DNA of 64,000 nucleotides from Callorhinus ursinus (GCF_003265705.1 NW_020312785.1:21676028-21740027), one strand, 5' to 3'; numbered from the stretch's first letter, positions 48,051 to 59,190 are shown. Program-made: numbers and translations. The notes: generated from the sequence alone by a model not told the origin.

Positions 48051-49480
48051 GCTTATTTTTTTTTTAAAAGGAAATCTGCCCTTAGAAATTGGAAATATTC
48101 CACACTGAGGTTATTCAAAAGAATAAGAATAGGCTTATAATTCTGAAGAGAACTGAACTTTAGATAAGCCTAGATTAAAGTTACATGTCAAAGAACTAAT
48201 AGAATTTAATGTGCTAAAGCAAGACAAAAATGAACAAATAAAGAAATTATCCCTTGTTTACGCTTCAAACAACAAACAAATTGGTTGTTTGCCTAGTGGG
48301 TTGAACCTTGTTGACAGGCCACAAATGCCCATTAAAAATGAAACAGTTAAGCCATCCTGTAGAATCTCTTTTCCTTTCTGATTTCCATGATTGAGCTCAA
48401 ATGTCCTGTGTGCTTAAATTTGCCTACAGGGAAACTGAATTGCTTAATGGGCAGGCCAATGACAAGCTCTTCCCAGCATTAACTGACCATAGCAAATCCT
48501 TCTGAGTCACTAACGTCCTCCGGTTGTAAGTCATGTCTACTCTCATGAAAATGTACCAACATCACGTTGTAGCTTATTTCAGCAACATTATACATTGAAA
48601 TCACTGCCACATTTAGAATCCTTTCCATCCTTTCACTATATGCGATTTTTCCTTAAAAAAAGTGGGTTAGAAGCCATTCAAATTTATCAATGTGAAGGTA
48701 ATGTTTGACATAAGTTTTACAGCCGCAGAGCAGACTGGTAAGCATGATAGCGCTCTATATTTATTTTGTTTCATTTCTAACTGTAAATCCTTCACAGAGA
48801 CTCTGTCTATAGTTTCTTCATAAAAGGTAGCTTGTCTAAAACCGCCACTATCAACCGAAGAGCTGTGGGTACTATAAACATGACTGTTATGTATTTAGCT
48901 AATTTGGTACATTAGGTGCTTAAACTATATACATCCGTTTTAATTTACAAATGTGATCAAAAGTTAAGAGCTTTGACAGTCTTCAGTAATGCATGAACTG
49001 ACTCTAAAGGCAGTTTTTTAAAAAGAATCTCTACAACTGGCATACAGAAGAGTCAAAAGCGAAAACTTTATTGGCTCTGTAAGTTTTACTTGGCCTCAGT
49101 TGGTAGTCTTTGAAGGTAACCCAGAGGATTACAAAAGTATTTTTAATCCAGATGATTTCAAAATGAAAACTTCTTAGATAACTGTCAATAAAAAAAAATT
49201 TGGTAGTTCCTATAAATATTTATTTTTTACCTCTAAGATTTAAATTTCATCTGATGTAAACATAAAATCCATCAGGTAGAATGGCTTTAATTCTTGGCAT
49301 GTTAGTTTTACTAGCATTACATAACCTGCCCAAACTGGATGGTAGTTCACCATTCCCTAAAGAAACTGAGTGAATAAATGATGTTTGCAAATGTCTATGA
49401 CAGACAGGATTATCTTTATAATACTTTTATTTGAAAACATTAATTGACAACAGGTCTCTGCTAAATGGTTTTTGTGACAT
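48051..49480. other. Repeat-poor DNA, possible conserved segment at 48.28-49.14 kb
   Basis: No transposon landmark over about 1.4 kb. The part from 48280 to 49140 is more balanced in composition and contains isolated CpG sites near 48520, 48725 and 48840. This resembles slowly changing non-coding DNA, but that is only an impression from one sequence. Confidence 0.35.
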
Positions 49481-49576
49481 CTCTAATTGTCACAGAATAG
49501 ATACAAGGTAAACTTAAGAGTTGTAGAAGAACAGCTATCCCTACCATCCAATATAACATTAGAAATTATAGTCAGG

Positions 49577-49792
49577 TGGGGTGCCTGGGTGGCTCAGTCG
49601 GTTAAGTGGCCAACTCTTCGTTTCAGCTCAGGTCACGATCTCAGGGTCCTGGGATGGAGCCCCGCATGGGCTTCATGCTCAGTGGGGAGTCTGAGAATTC
49701 TCTTTCCCTTTCCCTTTGCCCCTACCCCAACTTACACTCTCTCTCTCTCTCTCTTTCTCTCTCTCAAATAAATAAATAAATCTTAAAAAAAA
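49577..49792 (+). mobile_element. CAN SINE
   Basis: Head GGGGTGCCTGGGTGGCTCAG, TCGGTTAAGTGGCCAACTCT, TCAGGTCACGATCTCAGGGT, then a long CT-rich run and AAATAAATAAATAAATCTT tail. It combines an older-type head ('ccaactctt') with a 'ggtcctgggat' middle. Imperfect target duplication AAATTATAGTCAGG (49563-49576) versus GATATTATAGGCAGG (49793-49807). Confidence 0.94.
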
Positions 49793-49807
49793 AGATATTA
49801 TAGGCAG

Positions 49808-52800
49808 GCTGCATAATGCTAGACAACTAATAGGCCAGGATTATACCAACTTGCCTTACGCTTACATTAGCTTCAACATAAACATAACCATAGTTTCATC
49901 AAAGTCTGTTCCTTTTGCCTATGTTATTTTGATACATTTCCAAAAGTAACTGTTAGTGCGATTGCCAATGACCCTTCCTTAGTTGAAAGGTAAACAGTGT
50001 TTTTCTGAATTTTAATCTTTGAACAATTTACTAAAGGCAAACCTACCATGAATGGGTTTAAAGTCATTAAATTAAGAAAACCTTTCTTTTCTTATAAGTA
50101 GTCACAGGACATTAAAGATCTAGGTCTGAAGAGCTCTCGCCATTTCAGGAAGTATTACAAGAATATTCCCTTTGAGACCGTTTTCTGAGCAATGCTATTT
50201 CATGGATAGAAGTATTGAGCTTTTATATTTACTGTGAGAGAAATGTAGATTGAAAGAACATATTTGCAGTGCAAAAGTCACAAAATAAGAGCTCTATTCA
50301 CCTAAAAACTCAAAACCACTGCCTAGAACATTTTAGTCAACTTTATTAAAAAGCATCTTATTGGCTGTTTCCAAGGACATAGTGCTCTTTCAAATGATAC
50401 AAAATACAAAACTCAATACGGACACATTCAACAAAGCATGAACCAATTTTCCAGGCTTTGGGTCTTTTTGATTCATTACATTATCCATCATTCCTTTAAC
50501 ATTTTTTTTTTTTTTTTGGTAATCACTTATGCATTCTCTACAAGTGACATACAAGAAATCTTAGTGTGGTTGTACTTTGTTAATTTTAGAGATGTAAGAT
50601 TGGATTTATTTTCATATAGTTTGCTAAGGTTTTGTATTAGGTATACTTAACATGGAAATGTGTACTTTAATTCTGTGAAAAATGCTAATCCAATGCTAAC
50701 ATAGATAAAGTAACATAAAAGGAATAATATATTTGAACATATTGATTTGGCTATTTTCCCAATTACCCAGACATAACAATAATATTTATACTGCTTCAGA
50801 TGATTTCAAAATTCAGTTAAATGGAATGTTTGATTATATCTATTTAAACTACTTTATTTATTCAAATTTTAACCAACTTTATTGTAATTGCCATGCTCCC
50901 CTTCTATTTTTTTATTTTATGTAGACAAATATTTATATATTTTAAAGTAAAAAATCACCATGAAGTGCATTTAATAAATTCATCCTGAATGTTGTCATTA
51001 ACAAAAAGTTTTTGATAAGAAGAATCTGACAATAAAAATGTACAAGCTCTGCTAGAGAGAAATGATCTATTTAAAAAAATCAGATTCAGTTACCTCTTTA
51101 ACTGAGAGCCAATCAAATAGGTGGCTACATAAGAGAATGGGGCCCTCAGCAGATATCTTTGTTTGTCAGCATAGTAGAGAGAAATCATTTTGCCATTCTT
51201 TGTTTATTCATGTAGCAAAGGTCTGAGAGGCATCTGCATCTGTCTGCAAGTTAGCCAAGAGTTTCATAGGTATCTATACTCTTAAAGGAAAGAAACAATA
51301 AAAAAAGAAGACATAGAAGAAATCTTACTTGGTACAGATCTTACATACTTCAAAGTTTGCTATGGGCAGAACCAAAGCAAAGCAATGTACTTCTTTTTAC
51401 TTATTTATTTATTTAGTAGGAGAGGCTATAGACCTGAGTAACATAAAAATAAATTTTTTTAGGATCACAACTTCACAAATTCAGGTGAAAGACTATGGTT
51501 AGCTTTCTGTTTAAAATCCTGATTTAGGAGACTAGTTATTTGCAGCTGTCCCTTGCAAAGTCTGTCACTGAAGGGTAATGCTAAAAGTACTGGAATTTAT
51601 CATTCGTTGAGGGCATTTTTTAGCAACTAGATGTTTTTAGCACAACGATCAAATTCTGATAATATGGCAATTGGTTAGTAGCTTTTTTTGTCCACTGCGT
51701 CACAAAAATATTCTGGATTTTGTATCAAAAATCTTTTTAAAAAATGTGTTCAATTTGACAAAACCCAGGATCTTAAAACTCTGGCATGAATAATAAAACA
51801 GTTTGAGTCCCTTAGTGTAAATCAAGGTGCCTATTTACAATTCTCCTGGAGAGCTTACAGATTCCATTTAGTATAAATTATCACCTTTCAAAAAAAGTAA
51901 TCATCCCAGGTTCTAAAGTTTACTTTATATTGCAAATCAAAAATCTCAAATATTTTGACAGTAAAGTTAAAAATACCAAAATTCTTACAAAGTTTCCCAA
52001 CTTCTACATAAAACATCTTTCTTCACTTTTGAAGTATTCATATTTTATACATCACCTGGGCTTCTGTGATAAGAGAAATAAACACACTTCATTTTGCCTT
52101 TCATCTATTATTTCACATTAATTATAAAGCAGAGTATTTCTGATGAGTCTTTTGACTCTACAATTTTATTACCTTCATAATATAATGCAAGAAACTGTCA
52201 TTATGTTATATTTCTCCTCAGAAATGATTTTCATTTTATTAAGCTCTTTATATCACGTTTCTCTGAATCTGATTACTTCCTGCATTATTTACTCGTTTAT
52301 TTCATCTTCTTTTGACCAACCTTATTCTGCTGCACTGCTTTTTGTCTTTCATCTTCAAAGCCCCATTTCTGGATCATGTGTGACTGTCCAAAGTTAGTCA
52401 CTGATACAAACTTCAAATGCAAAACTTCAAATTTTTGCATAAAAATTCCAGCTGAACTTTATCATTCCTGAAAACGTACAGATGTTTCTACCACATTTAT
52501 TCTTTTTATTGTCAGGATCATAAGGCTGAATGCTAGAAACAAGCTGTTTTCATTTCAATTGTGCTAACAATCCAGGAAAACCAGACTTTGATCTTTGGGA
52601 AGAAGATTTGGGACACCCAGTGTGTTACAATTGACTTTAGAGATTTATTTTACAAGAAACTTGCAGTTGTGTTCCAGAATGTGTTTTATGTTTATTACCA
52701 AGGGAAAGAGGAGGGGTAGGAAGTAATTCTGCTGTCAGCCTTGAAGAAATCAAGTGTAAGTGATCTAAAAAATAGAGACTTAAGTGGGACTTGTGTGACT

Positions 52801-52868
52801 TTAAATGGAATGGGTCTCTGTGTTACCAGCAACACCTCTGGAAATGTTTCACAAACATTGCAGGCAGG
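49808..52868. other. Unassigned AT-rich DNA
   Basis: Nothing assigned over 3 kb. There is a T-run near 50504-50518. Frames such as 50438-50650 and 52143-52397 are AT-rich chance frames with hydrophobic translations. Confidence 0.5.
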
Positions 52869-52916
52869 ACAGAGGGAACTAGCTTGAAGTAAAAAAAAAA
52901 AAAAAAACAGAGGGAA
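52869..52916 (+). mobile_element. Possible mini poly(A) retroinsertion
   Basis: The 10-mer ACAGAGGGAA occurs at 52869-52878 and 52907-52916 and flanks CTAGCTTGAAGT followed by a run of 16 A. This has the form of a target duplication around an almost body-less poly(A) insert. The upstream target does not look like the preferred TTAAAA site, so it is weaker than the case at 35941-36004. Confidence 0.45.
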
Positions 52917-53112
52917 TGAAATAGGAAGATATATTGTTGGGGACCTTTTCATAGGACTGATCACAAGTTAGCCTGGAGGGAGATCTTAGAAAGCATTCTC
53001 TTTTTCAAATAGATTTATTTATTGAGAAATAATTTATATGCCATTTAAAGTGTGCAATTCAGTGCTTTTTAGCACACATACAAAATTGTACAGTCATCAC
53101 AAACTAATTTTA

Positions 53113-53281
53113 TTTTTTTAGAAGATTTATGTATTTATTTTAGAGAGAGAGAGTGAGCAGGGGAGGAGCAGAGGGAGAGAGAGAATCCTGAAGCACACTC
53201 CCCACTGAGCTTGAATCCTGACATGGAGCTGAATCCCAGGACCCTAAGATCATTACCTGAGCCAAATCAAGAGTCAGAAGC
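53113..53281 (-). mobile_element. CAN SINE A, head missing
   Basis: A minus-strand SINE starts with its tail complement (TTTTTTTAGAAGATTTATG), GA-rich body, and GGAGCTGAATCCCAGGACCC, and stops abruptly at AGTCAGAAGC, where the tRNA-like head (TTAACCAACTGAGCC complement) should follow. It is directly joined to SINE B. The 12-bp repeat AAACTAATTTTA at 53101-53112 and 53491-53502 brackets both elements together. Confidence 0.9.
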
Positions 53282-53490
53282 TTTTTTTTTTTTGTAAATA
53301 TTTTATTTATTTATATTTGACAGAGAGAGAGAGAGAGAGCACAAGCAGGGGGAGACGAAGGCAGAGGGAGAGGAAGAGCAGGCTCCCAGAGTAGCAGGGA
53401 GCCCAATGTGGGGCTCGATCCCAGGACCCTGGGATCATGACCTGAGCTGAAGGCAGATGCTTAACCAACTGAGCCATCCAGGTGCCCCAT
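53282..53490 (-). mobile_element. CAN SINE B, complete, joined to SINE A
   Basis: Begins with a 12-base T-run, then TAAATATTTTATTTATTTAT, a GA repeat, GTGGGGCTCGATCCCAGGAC and the full head complement ending GAGCCATCCAGGTGCCCC at 53490. No separate target duplication is visible at its left edge, and SINE A's head is absent on its right. Confidence 0.93.
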
Positions 53491-53890
53491 AAACTAATTT
53501 TAGAATATTATCCCCAAAAGAAACCTTATATCCATTAGTATTCACTACCCCTTTCCTTTTACTACACCCTGAACCTGGCCCCTGGCAAATGCTAATCTGC
53601 TTTCTGTCTTTATAGATTTGTCTATTTGGGACATTTCAAAAAAATGGAATCGTAAAATATGTGATCTTTTGTGAATGGCTTCTTTCACTTAGTATAATAT
53701 TTTCAAGGTTTATCTGTATTGTAGCATGTATCCATACTTCATTCCTTTTTCTTGATGAATAATATCCCATTATAAGAATATGTGACATTTTGGTTATCCT
53801 TTCATTAGTAAATGGATATTTGGGTTGCTTCTACCTTTTGTCTATCATTAATAATGTTGCCAGTAACATTAGAATCCTTTTTAAATTTAA

Positions 53891-54388
53891 ATTATTTTTT
53901 TGCTTATGTATATTATTCCTTTTGTTTCTTTATGATTGGTATATGGAAAAAACTGTAGGCATATTTTATTAGAGAAGTACATCAGGTCAATTATGTCTCA
54001 ATAACCTGGAAAATAAATTTTTAAAAGGACATCACTTCTAATTATGCACATTAAATTAGAATACTATTTGTTTTAAAGGTAAAATATATAAATACCTATG
54101 TGTGTCATAATATTTTTATGTCACAAAGTTTTGCTATGTGAGGGAAAAACAAATACTGTTCTAATTATCAAAATTATTCTCTGAAAAATGTGTGTTATAA
54201 AAATATACATTTATATAACCCGCTTTTTGAAATGAAATATGCTATTAAGTTTCTATAGACTGATTTAATATCAAGTTTGAATGTAAAGAAAAAATAAATA
54301 TTTTAAAAGCATTTATTGAGTTCCTTTTATGTGCAAAGAGAATGTAGGAGATAAAAATATAAGTAACACTCTCTTTGGGGGACAAATC
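53891..54388. other. Unassigned AT-rich DNA
   Basis: Nothing firm. TCAATTATGTCTCAATAACC at 53976-53996 resembles a LINE 3' end and may be an older fragment. Confidence 0.4.
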
Positions 54389-54407
54389 CATATATATATA
54401 TATATAT
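54389..54407. repeat. (TA)n dinucleotide run
   Basis: About nine TA units. Confidence 0.9.
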
Positions 54408-54771
54408 GACAAGATATCCCTTTACTTTATTTGGACCTTGGTTCTTCCTTGAAGACAGAATTTCTCTTGAAAGGCGCATGTGTAGAGGTAACACATTTCT
54501 TCTTGCCCCACTCAGGGATGGAGTTGGCCTTCTTTGTGCCTTCTGTAAGTCTCAGTCCATCCCATTTTTTTCTTCATGAAAAAATCTTTTATCCATTTTT
54601 GTCCATGTCATCCAATGCTTGTTAGCCCCATTTACTATTTATTCTATTGTTTACTCACCTGCATTGATGATTGGTTGGCACACTTTTCTCCCTCACCCAG
54701 AATCTTCCCTTCATATCACATCAGCAATATTTATATAAGTTATGATTCTAACATCCTGTGGCAGTTTCTCA
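54408..54771. other. Unassigned DNA
   Basis: No family recognised. The two overlapping frames 54431-54625 and 54576-54779 are featureless. Confidence 0.5.
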
Positions 54772-54945
54772 AACTGTGATATTCCTGCCACCCACATCTA
54801 AATCACATCAGTTTAAAGAGGCAGGTTAATGGATTCCACACCGGACCTATTATATCAAAATTCTCAAAAGTAGAATCAAGAAATCTGCATTTTTCAGAAA
54901 GCTCTCCAGACAATGCTTAGACACATTGAAGTTTGAGAATGAGCG
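54772..54945 (+). mobile_element. hAT-Charlie MER5A-like fragment
   Basis: Left end CAGTTTCTCAAACTGTG, inner landmarks TAAATCACATCAGTTTAAAG, AGAAATCTGCATTTTTCAGA, and right end GAAGTTTGAGAATGAGCG, an eroded version of CTTTGAGAACCACTG. Length is close to MER5A. Confidence 0.7.
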
Positions 54946-55079
54946 CCCATACCCTCCTATTTCTTTATTCTATTCAACAATAATATTCGACATCCACACT
55001 ATCTAGTCATGTAGTAACTGGCTAGACGCTGCTATCAGTTATTCTACCTTTGAAATAATAAATCTTTTTGAACATAAAG

Positions 55080-55560
55080 TTTGATTGTTTAATTTCTTGT
55101 AATCCCATTTTTAACTTTTTCCCTCAAATGTTTCAGCCTTCTCCTCACTTCATGTGCTTCTCCATCCAGCCTAAATCTCATTATCCAATACTTTCACCGC
55201 TTTAATTGGTACTCTTGATGCCAGTGCTCACTCATTTTTTCAACCACATATGCTTAGCACACTCCAGCTGCTGATTAATCCAACTACTTGTCACCTTGAT
55301 TCCTCTATTTGCAGATGACTAGGAAATATTTCTTCAACTCATCAGATTATTGCCCTATTATATTTGCTGTTTTCTTTGTACTCCTTTAAAAACACTGCTT
55401 AGCAACTAGTCAGCTCCCTGCTCCATTCTCCCCCATAACTACTTCAGAAACTGACAACGCCAAGAATCCAGTTTCACCAGCACTGTCTTGTCTCAGCAGA
55501 TGATCCTGCTTTCTATTTCATACCCCTAAACCCCATATCTATCTGTTTGTCAGATAGAGG
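55080..55560 (+). mobile_element. Possible L2 LINE remnant
   Basis: The wording TTCTCCATCCAGCCTAAATC, CCTCTATTTGCAGATGACTA GGAAATATTTC and CAGATTATTGCC resembles the sense strand of the distal L2 region, but divergence is high and the match is only suggestive. Confidence 0.35.
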
Positions 55561-55599
55561 CTCTAGAATTCCCTACAGCCAGTTAAAATTAAGTATGTC

Positions 55600-56079
55600 T
55601 GTAGTAGGTTGAATAATAGTTTGGAAGATATCAGATCCCAATCCTGGGAACCTACAAATGTTACCTTATACAGTAAAATGGTCTTTATAGATGTGATTGA
55701 GTTAAGGATCTTGAGATGGGGAGATTATCCTGGATAATCTGGCTGCACCCTATATACAACCATAAGTGTCCTGATAGGAGTGAAATAGATGAAGATTTGA
55801 TAGACATGGAAGAGAAAGTGATATGACCAAGGTGGCAAAGATTGGAGTGATTTGGCCTCAAGTCAAGGAGTGCTGGCAGCCACCAGAGACTGGAATAGGC
55901 AAGAAACAGATTTTTCCTTAAAGCCTCTGGAGGAAGTGGAATACTGCTGAGACTTGATTTCAACCCAGTATACTTATTTCAGCCTTCTAGCTTCCAGAAT
56001 TTTGAGTGAATAAGTTTCTTTTTTAAACCACCAAATTGGTGTTAATTTATTACAACAGCCACGGGAAAGTAATAATACA
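55600..56079 (+). mobile_element. MaLR-type LTR (MLT1-like), solo
   Basis: Starts TGTAGTAGGTTGAATAATAG and runs through CAATCCTGGGAACCTACAAA, TGTTACCTTATACAGTAAAA, GGTCTTTATAGATGTGATTG, AAGTGTCCTGATAGG, TTCTAGCTTCCAGAATTTTG, AGTGAATAAGTTTC and AAACCACCAAATTGGTGTTA, ending GGGAAAGTAATAATACA. TG...CA ends, a length near 480 and the internal order fit a solo LTR of the non-infectious ERVL-MaLR group. No internal region is present. The exact subfamily is not assigned. Confidence 0.75.
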
Positions 56080-56129
56080 ATATAATGGCCAAAACATTTG
56101 TTGAAGTGACTGACACAAACTTTTCTACA

Positions 56130-57115
56130 CTTTTCCTTATTTTGATCTCCAGTAGTCAATCTGTCATCAAATTCTGTTGATTCTACCAGATGCATCTCTC
56201 TCAAAATCATTCCTTCTTCTACAAGCCCACAGCCATTATCTTTGCTGAGCCATAAATAACTTTTGATCTGGCCTTCTAGAATAACCTTTGTCTCAAACTG
56301 GCCTAAGTTGTTTTATTACTTCAAGATTTTTCAGGTTCTTGGGTAAACACTGATAGCTTCCGGTGACTACAAGGGAGGAAGTAGCTCGAAGTCTAGTCTC
56401 CAAAAAACTTTCATCTGTTACAGTGAAAGAATCTACTAGACCAAAGTCTGCTGTACACACAGAGACTTCTTAGTAAACAAGAACAACATTTCATACATGT
56501 TCCAGAAGCTCAGCAAGCTCCTGTTAGCTCTCCTTAGGAGCTCTTATGAGGACCACCTCCTGAATCAATAAGGCAATATTGTCGCCTTAGGAGCAGCTGA
56601 ACTTCTAGTTGGATCAAGAGACAAAATTCTTCCTTATGTGGGGCATTGCCCCAAAGTAGCAGGTTCTGGGACTTGTCAGTTTCTCCTACAGTGTTCACAG
56701 AGGAGCGGTAAGCCTGTGGAACCTTTCAGACAACCATGAATCCAGAATACTCTTCATTCTCCTTTTCCAATTTAATGTCTAAATCCCTTATGCTAGTCAG
56801 TTAAACTTCTGCTATGGATTAGATCATATGTGAGGTACTAGTGAAAACTTCCTCTGGAATGTGTGTTTCAGACTGGGTTCCTTCAAATATCAATGAACCA
56901 TCCTCAGAGTGTGATAAAAGTTAACATCACACACAAATACATCAATCTGGTCTTCCTGAATTAATTATATTACCTAACCGAAAATTTAAAGACTTGATTC
57001 TCTTTGCTTTTTCTGTCTTCCCTTCAAATCCTTCTTCACACTGTGTCCCGGGTGATCTTTCAAACAGAAGACCTGTTACTCATTGTTGACTCTTATGGCC
57101 TCCAGGGCAGATGTT
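56130..57115 (+). mobile_element. L2 LINE remnant, interrupted
   Basis: Two recognisable sense pieces: near 56150-56225 (TCATCAAATTCTGTTGATTC, TACCAGATGCATCTCTCTCA) and near 57000-57115 (CTTCACACTGTGTCCCGGGT, GATCTTTCAAACAGAAGACC, then the 'tggcctcc' phrase). They match the 'tcctgtcgattctacctcc' and 'cacactgcagccagagtgatc' landmarks. The 750 bases between (56230-56990) are not assigned and may be a separate insertion. Confidence 0.45.
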
Positions 57116-57171
57116 GATCTTTGTCTACCTTTTCATTCACCATACCATTGTTATTTCAGAAATATTTAATT

Positions 57172-57366
57172 TTTTAAAGATTTTTATTTATTTATTTGAG
57201 AGAGAGAGAATGAGAGACAGAGAGCACATGAGAGGGGGGAGGGTCAGAGGGCGAAGCAGACTCCTTGCTGAACAGGGAGCCCGATTTGGGACTTGATCCA
57301 GGGACTCCAGGATCATGACCTGAGCCGAAGGCAGTCGCTTAACCAACTGAGCCACCCAGGCGCCCC
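57172..57366 (-). mobile_element. CAN SINE, young subfamily
   Basis: Minus-strand near-consensus copy: TTTATTTATTTATTTGAGAG, GGACTTGATCCAGGGACTCC, AGGATCATGACCTGAGCCGA, AGGCAGTCGCTTAACCAACT, GAGCCACCCAGGCGCCCC. The 16-bp target duplication TCAGAAATATTTAATT is exact at 57156-57171 and 57367-57382. The frame 57111-57296 runs into it and is not a gene. Confidence 0.96.
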
Positions 57367-57382
57367 TCAGAAATATTTAATT

Positions 57383-57629
57383 AATAGTAGTCCTCAAACT
57401 AAAAAAAAAAGAAAAAAGGCAAGCTATAATCTTTAAAGTTATATAACTACTTCTTTGCTTTCTCCAGTTTGCCTACTGCAATATATTTTTTTTCTCATTC
57501 TTCAGACTTCTACTAAAAAGATAAATCCTCTGTGGAGCTACTGTATTTTTCTTTGTGTTTTAGCTTTCTCTTCCCTTCTGTCTTCACTTTTCTGAGTTTA
57601 TAACCTTATGTTTTGACATTGTTGAATTA
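57383..57629. other. Unassigned AT-rich DNA
   Basis: Nothing recognised. Confidence 0.5.
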
Positions 57630-58130
57630 ATATGTGTTAACTGGAGTACAGGTTACTGGATGGTGAACCACAGTTCAACAAAAGACCACAAGAGAAATTG
57701 AAATAGAGAAATCTATTACTCGCAGGTCTTAGAGGAGGTAGAGGGGGCACCACAAGGTGCCATTTGGAGAGGTCACGGCAGGGTGCAAGCAAAGAGAGTG
57801 ATAGGACCTGGGGCACTTCCTTTATTAGGATCCACGTGTATAGTACTTTGAGGTTCCTAGGCTGGGACCAAATTGGTCAACTCAAACTAAAAGAACAGAG
57901 TTTCAGTAAGCGCCTAAGGGGTTTTATCCAAGGAGTGTAGATGGCATACAGGTGCTGGGAGGTAGGAGAGACTGTTATCATAAGGCTGTTGGGGAGTCAT
58001 ATCAGGGACTTGCATTTTCTTGTGGCTCTGTAGTGGCCATCTGGGATGTGCACTTTCATGAAGGGCTGCTGTCAGTTTAAGGTCCCCACAGGCTGCTTAG
58101 ATTCACAAAATGGATACTGAGGCAGCAGTA
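57630..58130. other. Unassigned GC-richer segment, possibly LTR-derived
   Basis: This 500-base block differs in texture from both sides: more balanced composition, several CpG remnants, and phrases such as GGTCTTAGAGGAGGTAGAGG, GGAGAGGTCACGGCAGGGTG and GGGGCACTTCCTTTATTAGG. It may be an eroded LTR/ERV-derived repeat of carnivores, but no terminal repeats, primer site or protein motif were identified, so no family is named. Confidence 0.3.
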
Positions 58131-58319
58131 CCATGGAATAGCTTAGCTAAACTCTTGACATCTTATATTTTTGCTGATACTGAATTTTAGATATTTGTAG
58201 GAGTCCCCTGCACTCCCACCAAGTCTGCAAGCTTCCAGAGAGTGCTTACCATGTCTTTTTCACATGTGGAAGTCTCATTTCTATCATAGTGCATGATTGA
58301 CTATCTATAAATATCTGGC

Positions 58320-58347
58320 GAAAGAAAGAAAAAGAAAAAAAAAGAAA

Positions 58348-58408
<61 letters not shown>

Positions 58409-58433
58409 AAAAGAAAGAAAAAGAGAAGGAAGA
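58320..58433. repeat. (GAAA)n microsatellite
   Basis: About 110 bases of GAAA/AAAG units with a few A-run interruptions near the left end. The opposed frames 58246-58494 and 58297-58524 are translations of this tract and not genes. Confidence 0.96.
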
Positions 58434-59080
58434 AGGAATTCCAGAGCCAAAGAAAATTATTTATTATTTTATAAGCAAAAGATATCTCTTGCAACTACAG
58501 AAAAGAGGCTTATGTAATTTTTAGACCTTTTATTTTTGAAAGTAGAAAAAATGTTTAAATGTAGGTTATTATACAATGAATTATGTATGAGTAGCATGTG
58601 TAAACTGGAAAAGATATTTTCAATGATTGAGTTGTTTAATTCTTTAAGCATATCTTTGTTCTATGTTAAATTTAAAAACTGAAATAATGTCAGAATTGGA
58701 TATCAACTTTTTTGAATATTGCATATACCATATTTTTGTAGTCTCAAAGAATGTAAAATGTCAGTATTTTTAATGTAGAAAAAACTACACTATATATTTC
58801 TACAAATATATATGCCCTATATATGTCCCCATCCATGATGTTAAGCTACTAGGCTCTAAGAATAAAATTATTGAAATCAGAAGATCTGAGTTCTGGTCTG
58901 GGTGGTCCTGAGACCACCACTTAATGCTAAGATAACCCTAAATAGGATAATATAAAAAAGGAGGGGAAAAAAAGAAAGAAGCATCCTATGGAAATATTCA
59001 AAATTACTGATTTCTGATTTGCTGCTCTAAGTTCTTTTTATTCATCTTTATTTGGCTGATTTCTCTTAAGTGGTGTGCTT
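58434..59080. other. Unassigned AT-rich DNA
   Basis: Nothing recognised. Confidence 0.5.
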
Positions 59081-59084
59081 GCAT

Positions 59085-59190
59085 TCATTTTTCATTCATT
59101 CAACAAATATTTATCGATCCCTACTATGTACTCAACTCTAATGTGCTAAGAATAAAAAATGAGGGCACACAGCCTATTGCTGGAGACAGA
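59085..59190 (-). mobile_element. L2 LINE 3' end
   Basis: Antisense L2 end: TTTTCATTCATTCAACAAAT, ATTTATCGATCCCTACTATG, TACTCAACTCTAATGTGCTA and AGAATAAAAAATGAG. Clear terminal words, strongly diverged body. Confidence 0.75.

Larger units (their letters stand above)
53005..53890 (-). mobile_element. Old L1 3' end (L1MC/L1MD/L1ME-like), split by SINEs
   Basis: Antisense L1: TTTATTGAGAAATAATTTAT, AAGTGTGCAATTCAGTGCTT, TTGTACAGTCATCAC up to 53112. After the SINE pair it continues with TTTTAGAATATTATCCCCAA, CCCCTGGCAAATGCTAATCT, TTGTCTATTTGGGACATTTC, TGTGATCTTTTGTGAATGGC, TTCTTTCACTTAGTATAATA, TTGTAGCATGTATCCATACT, ATATTTGGGTTGCTTCTACC and ends near 53890. It is 5' truncated. Confidence 0.85.

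Noticed and set aside
58246..58524. Opposed K/E-rich and F/L/S-rich frames
   Set aside because: Both are translations of the (GAAA)n microsatellite.
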